This document shows positions 1 through 8,531 of a stretch of DNA of 50,630 nt, piece after piece; positions within the stretch are counted from its first letter, which is position 1, and each line of letters starts with the position of its first letter. Source of the stretch: Kocuria sp. (lineage in GTDB: Bacteria; Actinomycetota; Actinomycetes; Actinomycetales; Micrococcaceae); assembly GCA_030454085.1 (NCBI GenBank), contig JAKDJD010000019.1, forward strand, positions 1-50,630, given 5' to 3'. The notes under the pieces are model-generated. The model was given only the letters and a program-made list of their open reading frames with translations. It made no database searches and was not told where the DNA came from. The translations under genes were made by a program, and so were the position numbers.

Positions 1-70
1 GTGTATTGATGGGGGGGGGGCCCCCCTCCCCGGGGGGTGGGGGGGGGCCCGCCCCAGACGTGGTGGAGAG
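1..70. other. G/C homopolymer tract at window edge
   Basis: Positions 11 to about 57 consist almost only of G and C runs: ten or more G, then C, then G again, with two isolated T residues. No coding frame is credible here. The tract lies just downstream of the purL stop codon at the very edge of the window. It could be a strong GC hairpin acting as a terminator, but there is no T run. A contig-end or low-quality sequence artefact is at least as likely. Confidence 0.5.
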
Positions 71-2374
71 TCAGCCGAAGTATTTCGGCAAGGTTCCTGA
101 CCACGCCTCTCTCAGCTCCGCGAGCGGCACGCTGGCGATTCCCTGGAGATCCAGAGCGTCATTGACGGCGTCGACCACACCGATGCGGGCAAAGGCATAG
201 CCGCGTGCGGTGCACATGTCCTTGAACCGCACTTCTTCGGTGCGCGGGACCGAGCAGACCGCGCGTCCCTGGGATTCAGAGAACAGCAGGGTGAACTCGT
301 CGACGTCGTCCCGCTCGGCGACCTCTCCCAAACCGATGCGTGCACCGACGCCGAAGCGCAGGCACGCGTCCGCCAGGGTGGCCGCGAGGCCGCCCTGGGA
401 CAGGTCGTGCGCGGCGTCGATCATGCCGTCCCGGGACATGTTGACGAGCATGTCTCCCAACAATTTCTCCTGAGCCAGATCGACTCGGGGCGGGCGGCCG
501 CCCAGGTGCCCCTTGAGCCGGGCCCACTCCGAACCATCCAGCTCGTCCGCCGTGGTCCCGAGCAAGTAGATCGCGTTGCCGTCCTCGGTCGGGGCCCAAC
601 CCGACGGGGTCCTCCGGGTCACATCATCCATCACACCCATCATCGCGACGACCGGGGTCGGGTTGATGGCCTGGCCCCCGGTCTGGTTGTACAGCGAGAC
701 ATTGCCGCCAGTCACAGGCACGCCGAGCTCCATGCAACCATCGGCGAGGCCGCGGACCGCTTCGGCGAACTGCCACATCACGTCCGGGTCCTCGGGTGAA
801 CCGAAGTTGAGGCAGTCCGAGACGGCGACGGGTCGCGCACCCGCCGTGGCAACGTTCCGGTAGGCCTCGGCCAGTGACGACTTGGCGCCCTCATAAGGGT
901 CGAGGTATGCGTAGCGGGGATTTGCGTCGGTCGCCAGGGCGACACCCAACCCGGTTTCCTCGTCCACGCGGACCACGCCGGCGTCATCGGGTTGGGAAAG
1001 CGCCGTATTGCCCTGCACGTAACGGTCGTACTGGTCGGTGACCCACTCCTTGGAACACAGGTTCGGTGAGGTCATGAGCTCGACGACGGCGTGGGCGAGG
1101 TCGGCGCCCGCCGGACGATCCCTGCCCGCCTCGGACTCGGAGAACCGGTCCGCCTGTGTGGCATCCTGCCCAGCCGGCGGGCTGTACGGCCGTTCGTACG
1201 TGGGGCCGTCGTGAGCCACGGTCTTCGGGTCGACGTCGACGATGACCTCGCCGTCCCATTCGATGACCAACCGGCCCGAGTCGGTGACGTCCCCAAGCAC
1301 CGAGTACTCGACGTCCCACTTGTCCATGATCTCCTCGAAACGGGCCATGTTGGCCGGAGTCACCACGGCCATCATGCGTTCCTGGGATTCCGACATGAGA
1401 ATCTCGCCGGGAGTCAGGGTGCTGTCTCGCAAGAGCACTTTGGTGAGGTCCACGTGCATTCCACCGTCGCCGTTCGAGGCGAGCTCCGACGTCGCACAGG
1501 AGATCCCCGCCGCGCCCAGGTCCTGGATTCCCTCGACCACGGAGTCCTTGAACAGTTCGAGGCAGCACTCGATGAGGACCTTCTCCGCAAACGGGTCACC
1601 GACCTGCACGGCAGGGCGTTTGGACGGCTTGGCGTCGTCGAAGGATTCGGAAGCCAACACCGAAGCGCCACCGATACCGTCCCCGCCGGTCCTGGCACCG
1701 AACAGGATGACCTTGTTTCCGACGCCCGACGCGTTGGCCAGACGGATGTCCTCATGTCGCATGACGCCCACGGCCAAGGCGTTGACCAACGGATTCGCCT
1801 GGTAGCAGGCGTCGAACTCGACTTCGCCACCGATGTTCGGCAGCCCCAACGAGTTCCCGTATCCGCCCACCCCGGCGACGACGCCGTGGACGACCCGCTG
1901 CGTGTCCGGGTGGTCGATGGCGCCGAAACGCAGGGGATCCATGACGGCCACCGGGCGTGCGCCCATCGAGATGATGTCGCGAACGATGCCGCCCACGCCC
2001 GTCGCAGCCCCCTGATAGGGCTCGACGTAGGAAGGATGGTTGTGGGACTCGATCTTGAAGGTCACGGCCCAGCCGTTGCCGATGTCGGTCACACCGGCGT
2101 TCTCACCGATCCCGACCATGAGGTCCTTCTTCATCTCGTCGGTGACCTTGGCGCCGAACTGTTTGAGATGGACCTTGGACGACTTGTAGGAACAATGCTC
2201 GGACCACATGACCGAGTACATGGCCAGCTCAGCGGCGGTGGGGCGGCGTCCGAGTATCTTCTTGATGTCCTCGAACTCGTTCTCCTTGAGGCCGAGCTCG
2301 GCCCAGGGGAGGTCGGTATTCGGGGTGGTCCGTGCGTGATCGACGGTGTCCAGGTTGAACTGCTGTTCGCTCAT
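71..2374 (-). CDS. purL: Phosphoribosylformylglycinamidine synthase subunit PurL
   Basis: The 767-residue product is the large, ATP-using subunit of FGAM synthase. This enzyme converts FGAR and glutamine-derived ammonia to FGAM, the fourth step of de novo purine synthesis in the cytoplasm. The length fits the short actinobacterial/Gram-positive PurL, which works with separate PurQ and PurS rather than the fused 1300-residue enzyme. The N-terminal SEHCSYKSS segment holds the conserved His at residue 60, and ESHNHPS at about 109-115 is the nucleotide-binding signature. Two AIR-synthase-like halves follow, and the protein ends with LPKYFG. It is the last gene of purS-purQ-purL, about 40 nt after purQ, and is presumably co-transcribed with them. 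Confidence 0.97.
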   Translation of the reverse strand: MSEQQFNLDTVDHARTTPNTDLPWAELGLKENEFEDIKKILGRRPTAAELAMYSVMWSEHCSYKSSKVHLKQFGAKVTDEMKKDLMVGIGENAGVTDIGNGWAVTFKIESHNHPSYVEPYQGAATGVGGIVRDIISMGARPVAVMDPLRFGAIDHPDTQRVVHGVVAGVGGYGNSLGLPNIGGEVEFDACYQANPLVNALAVGVMRHEDIRLANASGVGNKVILFGARTGGDGIGGASVLASESFDDAKPSKRPAVQVGDPFAEKVLIECCLELFKDSVVEGIQDLGAAGISCATSELASNGDGGMHVDLTKVLLRDSTLTPGEILMSESQERMMAVVTPANMARFEEIMDKWDVEYSVLGDVTDSGRLVIEWDGEVIVDVDPKTVAHDGPTYERPYSPPAGQDATQADRFSESEAGRDRPAGADLAHAVVELMTSPNLCSKEWVTDQYDRYVQGNTALSQPDDAGVVRVDEETGLGVALATDANPRYAYLDPYEGAKSSLAEAYRNVATAGARPVAVSDCLNFGSPEDPDVMWQFAEAVRGLADGCMELGVPVTGGNVSLYNQTGGQAINPTPVVAMMGVMDDVTRRTPSGWAPTEDGNAIYLLGTTADELDGSEWARLKGHLGGRPPRVDLAQEKLLGDMLVNMSRDGMIDAAHDLSQGGLAATLADACLRFGVGARIGLGEVAERDDVDEFTLLFSESQGRAVCSVPRTEEVRFKDMCTARGYAFARIGVVDAVNDALDLQGIASVPLAELREAWSGTLPKYFG

Positions 2375-2413
2375 GAAAGTGTGAATCCTTGTTTTGGCTC
2401 GGGGCGCGGGAGC

Positions 2414-3223
2414 TCAGGCGGCGACGATCTGGCGCAGGAGGGATGTGAACAAGCGCAAACCATCCGAACCGTAGCGCATCGCTACTTCCTCCGTGCCGGA
2501 GGAGGACGGGCCGAAGCCCGGTTCGACGGCGTGTTCGGGGTGCGGCATGAGGCCCACGACGTTGCCCCGTTCGTTGGTCACCCCCGCGATGTCCTGGCGG
2601 GAGCCGTTCGGATTGCCGCCGACGTAGCGGAAAACCACCCGGTTCTCTTCCTCCAACTGGCGCAGTGTCCGTGCGTCCGCGACGTACTGGCCGTCCTGGT
2701 TCTTGAGCGGGACCACGATCTCGCCGCCTCGATCCAGTTCGGCCGTCCAGGGTGTCTCGGTGTTCTCCACGCGGAGCCTCTGGTCGGTGCAAACGAATTT
2801 GAGGTGGTCGTTCTTGATCATGGATCCGGGGAGGAGATGCATCTCCGTGAGGATCTGGAAACCGTTGCAGATACCGAGGACCGGCAGCGGTTCGGAGCCG
2901 GAGGTGCCGTCCGCGGTGGCGGCCCGATGGACCTCGCGCATCATCGGGGCCTTGGCGGCGATGGATCCGGCACGGAGGTAGTCGCCGTAGGAAAATCCGC
3001 CGGGAATGATCACGGCGTCCACCGATTGGAGGTCGGAATCCTTGTACCAGAGCGGTACGGGAGTCCCGCCCGCAATCTTGACCGCGCGGGCGGCGTCGCG
3101 GTCGTCCAGAGTTCCCGGGAAGGTGACGACGCCGACGCGCACGTCGGCCAGGCGCTCATTGGAGACGTCGGGGGCCAGATCCGCGATCAGGGGTACTTCT
3201 GCGGAGGGCAGTGATTCGGCCAT
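2414..3223 (-). CDS. purQ: FGAM synthase glutaminase subunit PurQ
   Basis: This 269-residue class I glutamine amidotransferase releases ammonia from glutamine and delivers it to PurL. The nucleophile lies in GICNGFQ (Cys119), and the His/Glu partners are in MPHPEHA (His228, Glu230). The usual PurQ core starts around residue 28 (RVGVVTFPG), so there is an N-terminal extension of about 27 residues. I keep the ATG at 3223 because a GGAGGA ribosome binding site lies just upstream, inside the end of purS. The gap to the purS stop is only 6 nt, so translation is likely coupled. Confidence 0.97.
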   Translation of the reverse strand: MAESLPSAEVPLIADLAPDVSNERLADVRVGVVTFPGTLDDRDAARAVKIAGGTPVPLWYKDSDLQSVDAVIIPGGFSYGDYLRAGSIAAKAPMMREVHRAATADGTSGSEPLPVLGICNGFQILTEMHLLPGSMIKNDHLKFVCTDQRLRVENTETPWTAELDRGGEIVVPLKNQDGQYVADARTLRQLEEENRVVFRYVGGNPNGSRQDIAGVTNERGNVVGLMPHPEHAVEPGFGPSSSGTEEVAMRYGSDGLRLFTSLLRQIVAA

Positions 3224-3229
3224 GCTCGT

Positions 3230-3481
3230 TCAGTCCTCCGCAACGGAAACGTTGACGACGTCCTCGATCACCGGGTTGGAAAGCAATTCCTCTCCGGCCC
3301 GGCGAGCTTCCTCGAGGTGCCGCTCGGTGACCTCGCCCTCGACGGTCAATTCGAACCGTTTGCCCTGACGGACCTCGGTGAAACTGCTCAGACCGATGTG
3401 AGGCAATTCGCGGGCAATTGCCTTGCCCTGCGGGTCGAGAATCTCCGGCTTGGGCATGACGTCGACAATGATTCGGGGCAT
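3230..3481 (-). CDS. purS: FGAM synthase small subunit PurS
   Basis: The 83-residue product is the small structural subunit that bridges PurL and PurQ in the three-part FGAM synthase. It has the typical start (PRIIVDVMPKPEILDPQGKA) and the RQGKRFEL core, and its length matches the family. An AGGAG site lies 6 nt before the ATG. It is the first gene of the purS-purQ-purL operon. About 110 nt upstream a TAGACT hexamer (around 3590, minus strand) could be a -10 box, but no convincing -35 is seen. Confidence 0.95.
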   Translation of the reverse strand: MPRIIVDVMPKPEILDPQGKAIARELPHIGLSSFTEVRQGKRFELTVEGEVTERHLEEARRAGEELLSNPVIEDVVNVSVAED

Positions 3482-3641
3482 CCGTCGCTCCTGTACGCGT
3501 TGAGGGGTCTTCAGGCGCGCGGATTCCGTTGCCGTCTCACGCCGGACGCGAACGACCCGGACGCTCCGCGAGCTTGCTTCACCAGTCTAGCCGGTGAAAG
3601 CGGCGGCTGTGTCCGGGTCGTACCGATCGGGGCTGGGAGGC

Positions 3642-4829
3642 CTATTCGTCGGTTCCGGAGATTGATTTGGGACGTTGGGGGTCCAGAACCGTGTGCGGGT
3701 CGAAGAACTCATTCAGCGTCTCCGACGTGCCCTCGATCGCGTGCTTCAACGAAATCCCATCCACATTGATCCGTGCCTGCCGCAGGTAATTGCCCCCGGC
3801 CTGACCCCAGGCCGGGACCGAAGCATCAACATTGAAGAACGCGTTGAATCCCTGCGACTTCAAATACTGGAACTTCTCGTTCTCGTAATCACCGATCCCG
3901 GCAATATCGGCCCCGAACGGGTAAATCAACAGATCCGTCTTGCCCACGATCGGGGCGACCTCGGCCTGCCACTTCTCGTTATCGGCCCGGATATGATCCA
4001 CCGGTGACTTCGTGAAATTGATATGACCCCAGGAGTGGCTGGCGAACTCCCACCCGGCGGCCTTGATCGCATCCGCGACCTTCGTCGCATCCTTCTTGTC
4101 CTGATTCAGGTTCTTGTTCTGGTCCTTGTAGGAGATATCCGACGTCCGGTACCCCAGGACCCCGTTGTACCCGGTCATCGCGATCACACCCTTGGCCCCC
4201 TCGTGGGAGAAATCCGGGTGGTCCTGGAGGAATTCCTCCACGATCGGCAAGTGGTCATAGGCCCCGACCTGTTTCTTGCCGGCAGCGTCGCGGTATTCGT
4301 TGACGATCTTGCCGTCTTTGACGATCAACCGGTCGGGGAACCCGTCGCCGTCCATGTACTCGTAGTAGGAGAGGTCATCGAAAGAAATCACCAGCGGTTT
4401 CTTGCCTTCGGGCAGCTCCAGTGGTTTCAGCTCGATCCCGCCGTCGGGGGCGGTGGTGTAGAGCTGGTGCGGGCTGACCAGGATGTAGTTGCGGTCGTAG
4501 ACCTGCTGGATGATCTTTTTGAATTCGTCGATGGTGACCATGTAGTCCAGGTAGCCCTTGGCCTCATCGTCGCCGTCGAAGGCGCGCTTCGGGTCGGCGA
4601 CCAAAGAATGGAAGAACAGGTGCGAGACCATGGTGTTGTCGGCCCACGTCGCCACCGGGCCCTGCGGTGAAGCCGAGGCAGACCCCGAGGCCGAACCAGA
4701 GGCACCTGACGAGGCGGAGGGTGAAGCATCATTGGCGGGTTCGGAATCCTTGGACCCGCACGCGGTCAGTATTGCGGCACCCGCGAGCGTTGATGCGGAG
4801 ATGACGGCGGTCCGGCGGCTGATCTTCAC
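3642..4829 (-). CDS. Lipoprotein polysaccharide deacetylase
   Basis: This is a predicted surface-anchored NodB-family carbohydrate esterase of 395 residues, probably removing N- or O-acetyl groups from a cell-wall or extracellular polysaccharide. I start it at the GTG at 4829 (MKISRRTAVIS...), with GGGAG upstream; the frame stays open to 4964, but that extension looks non-coding. The start gives a Tat-like SRR signal followed by a lipobox LTAC (Cys24). A Ser/Ala/Gly-rich linker spans about 30-58. Catalytic-type motifs are SFDD (149-152) and HSWGH (265-269), with YPFG near 303-306. It is monocistronic, between purS and an unknown gene. The substrate cannot be told from sequence. Confidence 0.85.
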   Translation of the reverse strand: MKISRRTAVISASTLAGAAILTACGSKDSEPANDASPSASSGASGSASGSASASPQGPVATWADNTMVSHLFFHSLVADPKRAFDGDDEAKGYLDYMVTIDEFKKIIQQVYDRNYILVSPHQLYTTAPDGGIELKPLELPEGKKPLVISFDDLSYYEYMDGDGFPDRLIVKDGKIVNEYRDAAGKKQVGAYDHLPIVEEFLQDHPDFSHEGAKGVIAMTGYNGVLGYRTSDISYKDQNKNLNQDKKDATKVADAIKAAGWEFASHSWGHINFTKSPVDHIRADNEKWQAEVAPIVGKTDLLIYPFGADIAGIGDYENEKFQYLKSQGFNAFFNVDASVPAWGQAGGNYLRQARINVDGISLKHAIEGTSETLNEFFDPHTVLDPQRPKSISGTDE

Positions 4830-5025
4830 AGGTATGGCTCCCGTTGACGTGAGGAAAATTATGGGGCCGTCCCAGGTTCCCACGAAAAATGTAGATTTCA
4901 AGGAGGGGGTGTTGAGGTGCGTTTGCATGTCAGGCCCGGGCCAAGGGCCCAAGGAGCGACGCACCGCCGTGGTGTCGGGCCGGCGAAGGTGGCTGGCACC
5001 GGAGTACGGGGATCAGCTGTTGGGC

Positions 5026-5991
5026 TCAGTTGCCGGGTTCGGGCACCGAATTCAGGACGTTGAGGAGTCTTTGACGCAAAATATTTGAGCGCTCAGCGAA
5101 CTCCCTCTGGAGTGTCGCATACTGCTTCTTGCCCTGCGCCGTTTCGACGGCGATGGGTTCGTAACCCCACGCCGTGAGGTCGTACGGTGCCGCCCGCATG
5201 TCCATTTCCCGAATTTGCCAGGCAAGATCGAAGCAGTCCATGAGCAGGACGGAGTCGACGAGGGGCAGTAGTTTGTATGCCCACTTGTAGACGTCCATAT
5301 TGGCGTGCAGGCACGCCGGCTGCTCCAGGTGGCGTTGTTCTTCCCGAGTCGGTTGGAGCTCATTGCGCGGAACGGCTTGAGGCTGGAAGAAACGGAATGC
5401 GTCGAAATGAGTGCAGTGGATCCGGTGGGACTCGACCACGGTGTCCGTTCCCTCCGAGCCCAGCCGCAGATCCAGGTATTCGTGGCGGATGTCGTTCTCC
5501 TCGGAACGGTAGGCCATGGCCCACTCATGCATTCCGAAGCACCCGAAATTTCCTGCCTTGGCCGACGTGCGCTCGAGAATGTCCCGCGTGAAATCCACCG
5601 CGGCCGCCCGGGCCCGGAGGAACTCCTCGAGGTCGAGGACGGCCGATGCGTCCCGGTGTTCTTCGGCTTCTTCCTCGGACAGACCGGATATCCGCAATTC
5701 GGTGTCCGTGGGGCGCCGGTAGAACTTCCACTCGAGGCGTTCCGCGGCGTCGAGCAGGATGACGCCGGGGCCCGGATGCCACCGACGCAACTGGCCGGGC
5801 TTGAGGGTGTAGTACGTGAACAGGAAGTCTTCCACCGGGTGTTTGCGCCCTGCGTGGCGTCGTTCCAGGAAGGGCTCTGTGTAGATGGCTGCCCGTTCCC
5901 GATGCTCTTCTGCCAAGTCACGCCACGCGGGCCCGGTCAGGTGGACCGGGCCTCGGGCGGAGAGCGACTGGGTCGGCGGGACGTCAGTCAC
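5026..5991 (-). CDS. Conserved actinobacterial protein of unknown function
   Basis: The 321-residue soluble protein starts with GTG at 5991, 3 nt after the lysC stop, so it is probably translationally coupled to lysC. It has no signal peptide and no membrane segment. Recognisable family blocks are GRKHPVEDFLFTYY, LRRWHPGPGVILL and NFGCFGMHEWAMAY, and there are many Trp, His and Tyr residues. From memory, relatives in actinobacterial genomes are often labelled 3-methyladenine DNA glycosylase. I see no HhH-GPD motif or other feature of known glycosylases that supports that label. Several conserved-looking His, Asp and Cys residues (for example HCTHFDAFRFF) suggest an enzyme, but no reaction can be assigned. 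Confidence 0.85.
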   Translation of the reverse strand: MTDVPPTQSLSARGPVHLTGPAWRDLAEEHRERAAIYTEPFLERRHAGRKHPVEDFLFTYYTLKPGQLRRWHPGPGVILLDAAERLEWKFYRRPTDTELRISGLSEEEAEEHRDASAVLDLEEFLRARAAAVDFTRDILERTSAKAGNFGCFGMHEWAMAYRSEENDIRHEYLDLRLGSEGTDTVVESHRIHCTHFDAFRFFQPQAVPRNELQPTREEQRHLEQPACLHANMDVYKWAYKLLPLVDSVLLMDCFDLAWQIREMDMRAAPYDLTAWGYEPIAVETAQGKKQYATLQREFAERSNILRQRLLNVLNSVPEPGN

Positions 5992-5994
5992 CGG

Positions 5995-6513
5995 TCAGCG
6001 GCCGGTGCCTCCGTACACCGTGGCTTCGCCTTCTGCGTCGAGGTCGAAAGCGGTGTGGACAGCGCGCACGGCGGCGTCCAGCAGGTCCGCCCTGGTGATC
6101 ACCGAGATGCGGATCTCAGAGGTGGAGATCATGTCGATGTTCACGCCCGCGCTGGACAGGGCGTCGAAGAAATGGAAGGAGACGCCGGGGTTGGACTTCA
6201 TGCCCGCCCCCACGAGGGAGAGCTTGCCGATGGCGTCGTTGTACTCGATATCGGCGAAACCGATTTCGGCCTGGACGCCCTTGAGGACCTCGATGGCGGC
6301 GTCGCCCTGGTCCTGGGGGAGTGTGAACGAGATGTCCGTGCGGGATTCGGACCGTGTGGAGACGTTCTGGACGATCATGTCCAGGTTGATCTTCGCGTCG
6401 TTGAGGGAGCCGAAGATCTTGGAGGCGTAGCCGGGCACGTCCGGGACGTCCACGATGGTGACCTTCGCCTGGGTGCGGTCATGGGCCACACCGGAGATGA
6501 GGGGCTGTTCCAA
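5995..6513 (-). CDS. lysC: Aspartate kinase beta subunit (internal in-frame start)
   Basis: Inside lysC an AAGGAG sequence (6525-6520 on the minus strand) sits exactly 6 nt before an in-frame TTG at 6513. Translation from there gives 172 residues covering only the two ACT domains. Actinobacterial aspartokinases such as that of Corynebacterium glutamicum are alpha2beta2 enzymes whose beta chain is made this way and is also 172 residues long. The match in position, length and ribosome binding site makes an internal start likely. It is inferred, not shown, and the TTG codon suggests a modest rate. Confidence 0.65.
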   Translation of the reverse strand: MEQPLISGVAHDRTQAKVTIVDVPDVPGYASKIFGSLNDAKINLDMIVQNVSTRSESRTDISFTLPQDQGDAAIEVLKGVQAEIGFADIEYNDAIGKLSLVGAGMKSNPGVSFHFFDALSSAGVNIDMISTSEIRISVITRADLLDAAVRAVHTAFDLDAEGEATVYGGTGR

Positions 6514-7290
6514 GGGGATCTCCTTCGTCAGGTCGGGGGCGTCTGCATCCGATTCCGTGGGGATGACCCACGTGCCTTCGAGGTCGCTGAACGAAGAACG
6601 GACGTGAAGCTTTATTTTGAATCGGCGGGCGTACTCGACGCAACGCAGGTGGAGGATTTTCGCGCCGTTGGCAGCCATTTCGAGCATCTCCTCGCTGGAG
6701 ACCTCGTTGAGCTTGTGTGCCGCGGACACGATGCGCGGATCGGCTGTGAATACGCCGTCGACGTCAGAATAGATCTCGCAGTAATCGGCGTCCAGGGCTG
6801 AAGCGAGCGCAACCGCGGTGGTGTCGGACCCGCCGCGGCCGAGGGTGGTGATGTCCCTGGTCTGACGGTTCATGCCCTGGAATCCGGCGACGATGGCGAT
6901 GTTCCCGTTCTCCAGGGAGTCGCGGATCCGGTCCGGGCGGACCTCCACGAGTCGGGCGGCACCGTGCACTCCGTCGGTGATCATCCCGGCCTGGGAGCCC
7001 GTGAAGGATTGGGCCGGGGCTCCGAGTTCGTGAATGGCCATGGCCAGCACGGCCATGGAGATCCGTTCGCCGGCCGTCAGGAGCATGTCCAGCTCTCGGC
7101 TGGGGCCGGATTTGGTGGTGACCTGCTGTGCGAGGTCGAGCAGATCGTCGGTCGTGTCGCCCATGGCGGAGACCACCACGACGACGTCGTTGCCCTGGTT
7201 CTTGGTCTCGACCACGCGTTGAGCGACCCGCTTGACACCCTCGGCGTCGGAAACAGACGAACCGCCGAATTTCTGAACGATGAGGCTCAT
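5995..7290 (-). CDS. lysC: Aspartate kinase (alpha subunit)
   Basis: The 431-residue aspartokinase phosphorylates L-aspartate, the first step toward lysine/diaminopimelate, threonine and methionine. The N-terminal amino-acid kinase domain begins with the KFGGSS signature (7-12). Two C-terminal ACT domains, from about residue 265, would bind feedback inhibitors. The length matches the actinobacterial class that also makes a beta subunit from an internal start (annotated separately). AGGAG lies 5 nt before the ATG. A weak TTGAGC/TAGTGT promoter pair lies upstream near 7384-7414, with a 19-nt spacer. No asd gene follows; the next gene is the unknown protein, 3 nt away. Confidence 0.96.
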   Translation of the reverse strand: MSLIVQKFGGSSVSDAEGVKRVAQRVVETKNQGNDVVVVVSAMGDTTDDLLDLAQQVTTKSGPSRELDMLLTAGERISMAVLAMAIHELGAPAQSFTGSQAGMITDGVHGAARLVEVRPDRIRDSLENGNIAIVAGFQGMNRQTRDITTLGRGGSDTTAVALASALDADYCEIYSDVDGVFTADPRIVSAAHKLNEVSSEEMLEMAANGAKILHLRCVEYARRFKIKLHVRSSFSDLEGTWVIPTESDADAPDLTKEIPLEQPLISGVAHDRTQAKVTIVDVPDVPGYASKIFGSLNDAKINLDMIVQNVSTRSESRTDISFTLPQDQGDAAIEVLKGVQAEIGFADIEYNDAIGKLSLVGAGMKSNPGVSFHFFDALSSAGVNIDMISTSEIRISVITRADLLDAAVRAVHTAFDLDAEGEATVYGGTGR

Positions 7291-7520
7291 GGTGTCTCCT
7301 TCGATAATAGGAGTCTGGGTGCGTGCATGATCGGTCGCGAGGGCCGTTCGGGGCCGGATTCGTGCGAATCCTGACCGCGTATCACACTATCCGCTGGGGT
7401 TGTCCGGTGCTCAATTGAGTCGGGAATTCCACTATGTGACACGGTTTCGGATTATTGGTCGCACTCCGCGTCATATATGGGATCTGAGTCACTGTGAGTC
7501 ATGCGCTCCGGGAGCGGCCG

Positions 7521-8471
7521 TCAGTCGGCCCAGGGGTTGGCGAATTTTTCGCCTCGTCGCGGAGTGGGGTACCTGCGGTTCGGGTCGGCCGGCTGGACGG
7601 GTTGTTGGGCCGGAGCCTGGATCGGTCCTTCTCGGGTGCTGTCCTCGGAGCCCGGAACCTCGGGGCGTCCCAGCCCCTCCGGGTTATCGAGGTCGCCGGG
7701 TCGGTCACCGGCTGAAGGATCTGCCTCCGAGCGGCCTTTCTTCGTCGCGGCGCCCTCGGGTTCCCCTGCGTCGCCGTCGGGCACGTTCTCGACCGAGGCG
7801 CGGTTCTCATCCGTTGTGCCGTCATGATCGGTGTTTTCGTCGTCCGGCTCATCTGCGGCGTGGTGCCGTTGCCCCGCGGTGAGTACCCGGCGCCCTTCCA
7901 TGGCGCGTCCGAGGGTGATTTCGTCGGCGTATTCGAGGTCTCCTCCCACGGGCAAACCCGAGGCCAGACGGGACACGGTGATGCCGATCGGGGTGAGCAT
8001 GCGTGACAGGTAGGTTGCCGTGGCCTCGCCCTCGAGATTGGGGTCCATGGCGAGGATGATCTCCTGGACCTCTTCGTCGGCCAGTCGGGTCACGAGCTCG
8101 CGGATGCGGAGACGCTCGGGGCCGATACCCTGCATCGGATTGATGGAGCCACCGAGGACGTGGTACCGGCCGGTGAAGCTGCCGGTGCGCTCGATGGCAG
8201 AGACATCCTTGGGCTCTTCGACGACGCAGATGAGTGAGGAGTCCCGGCGTGTGTCACGACAGATCGAGCACTTGGGGGTCTCGGAGATGTTCCCGCAGAT
8301 CTCGCAGAAGGACACCTTGGTCTTGACGGTCGTGATGGCCGATGCCAGTTTCTCCATCTCGTCCGTGGGCGAATTGAGGATGTAGAAAGCAATGCGTTGG
8401 GCCGACTTGGGGCCGACGCCGGGCAGACGCCCGAGTTCGTCGATCAAGTCCTGAACTGCTCCTTGGTACAA
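7521..8471 (-). CDS. recR: Recombination mediator RecR with long C-terminal extension
   Basis: RecR acts with RecO (and RecF) to load RecA at gaps. I start it at TTG 8471 ([20 protein letters not shown]), 9 nt after AGGAGGAG; the upstream in-frame extension (to 8522) is unlike the family. The core is standard: helix-hairpin-helix at about 5-30, a zinc finger with Cys56, 59, 68 and 71, a Toprim domain at about 80-175, and an end near MEGRRVL (197). Instead of stopping near 200 residues, the frame continues to 316 with an acidic, Gly/Pro/Ser-rich tail ending [18 protein letters not shown]. It lies 60 nt downstream of dnaX, the usual order. Confidence 0.93.
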   Translation of the reverse strand: MYQGAVQDLIDELGRLPGVGPKSAQRIAFYILNSPTDEMEKLASAITTVKTKVSFCEICGNISETPKCSICRDTRRDSSLICVVEEPKDVSAIERTGSFTGRYHVLGGSINPMQGIGPERLRIRELVTRLADEEVQEIILAMDPNLEGEATATYLSRMLTPIGITVSRLASGLPVGGDLEYADEITLGRAMEGRRVLTAGQRHHAADEPDDENTDHDGTTDENRASVENVPDGDAGEPEGAATKKGRSEADPSAGDRPGDLDNPEGLGRPEVPGSEDSTREGPIQAPAQQPVQPADPNRRYPTPRRGEKFANPWAD

Positions 8472-8531
8472 GAGTCTGTGCTCCTCCTGGGCATCGCCGT
8501 ATCGGCGCCCGCGTGGTTTCAAACGGTAGTG

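Noticed and set aside
1091..3214. 707-codon plus-strand open frame across purL and purQ
   Set aside because: It is antisense to two certain genes and reads as Arg/Gly/His/Val-rich chance sequence, common in GC-rich DNA.
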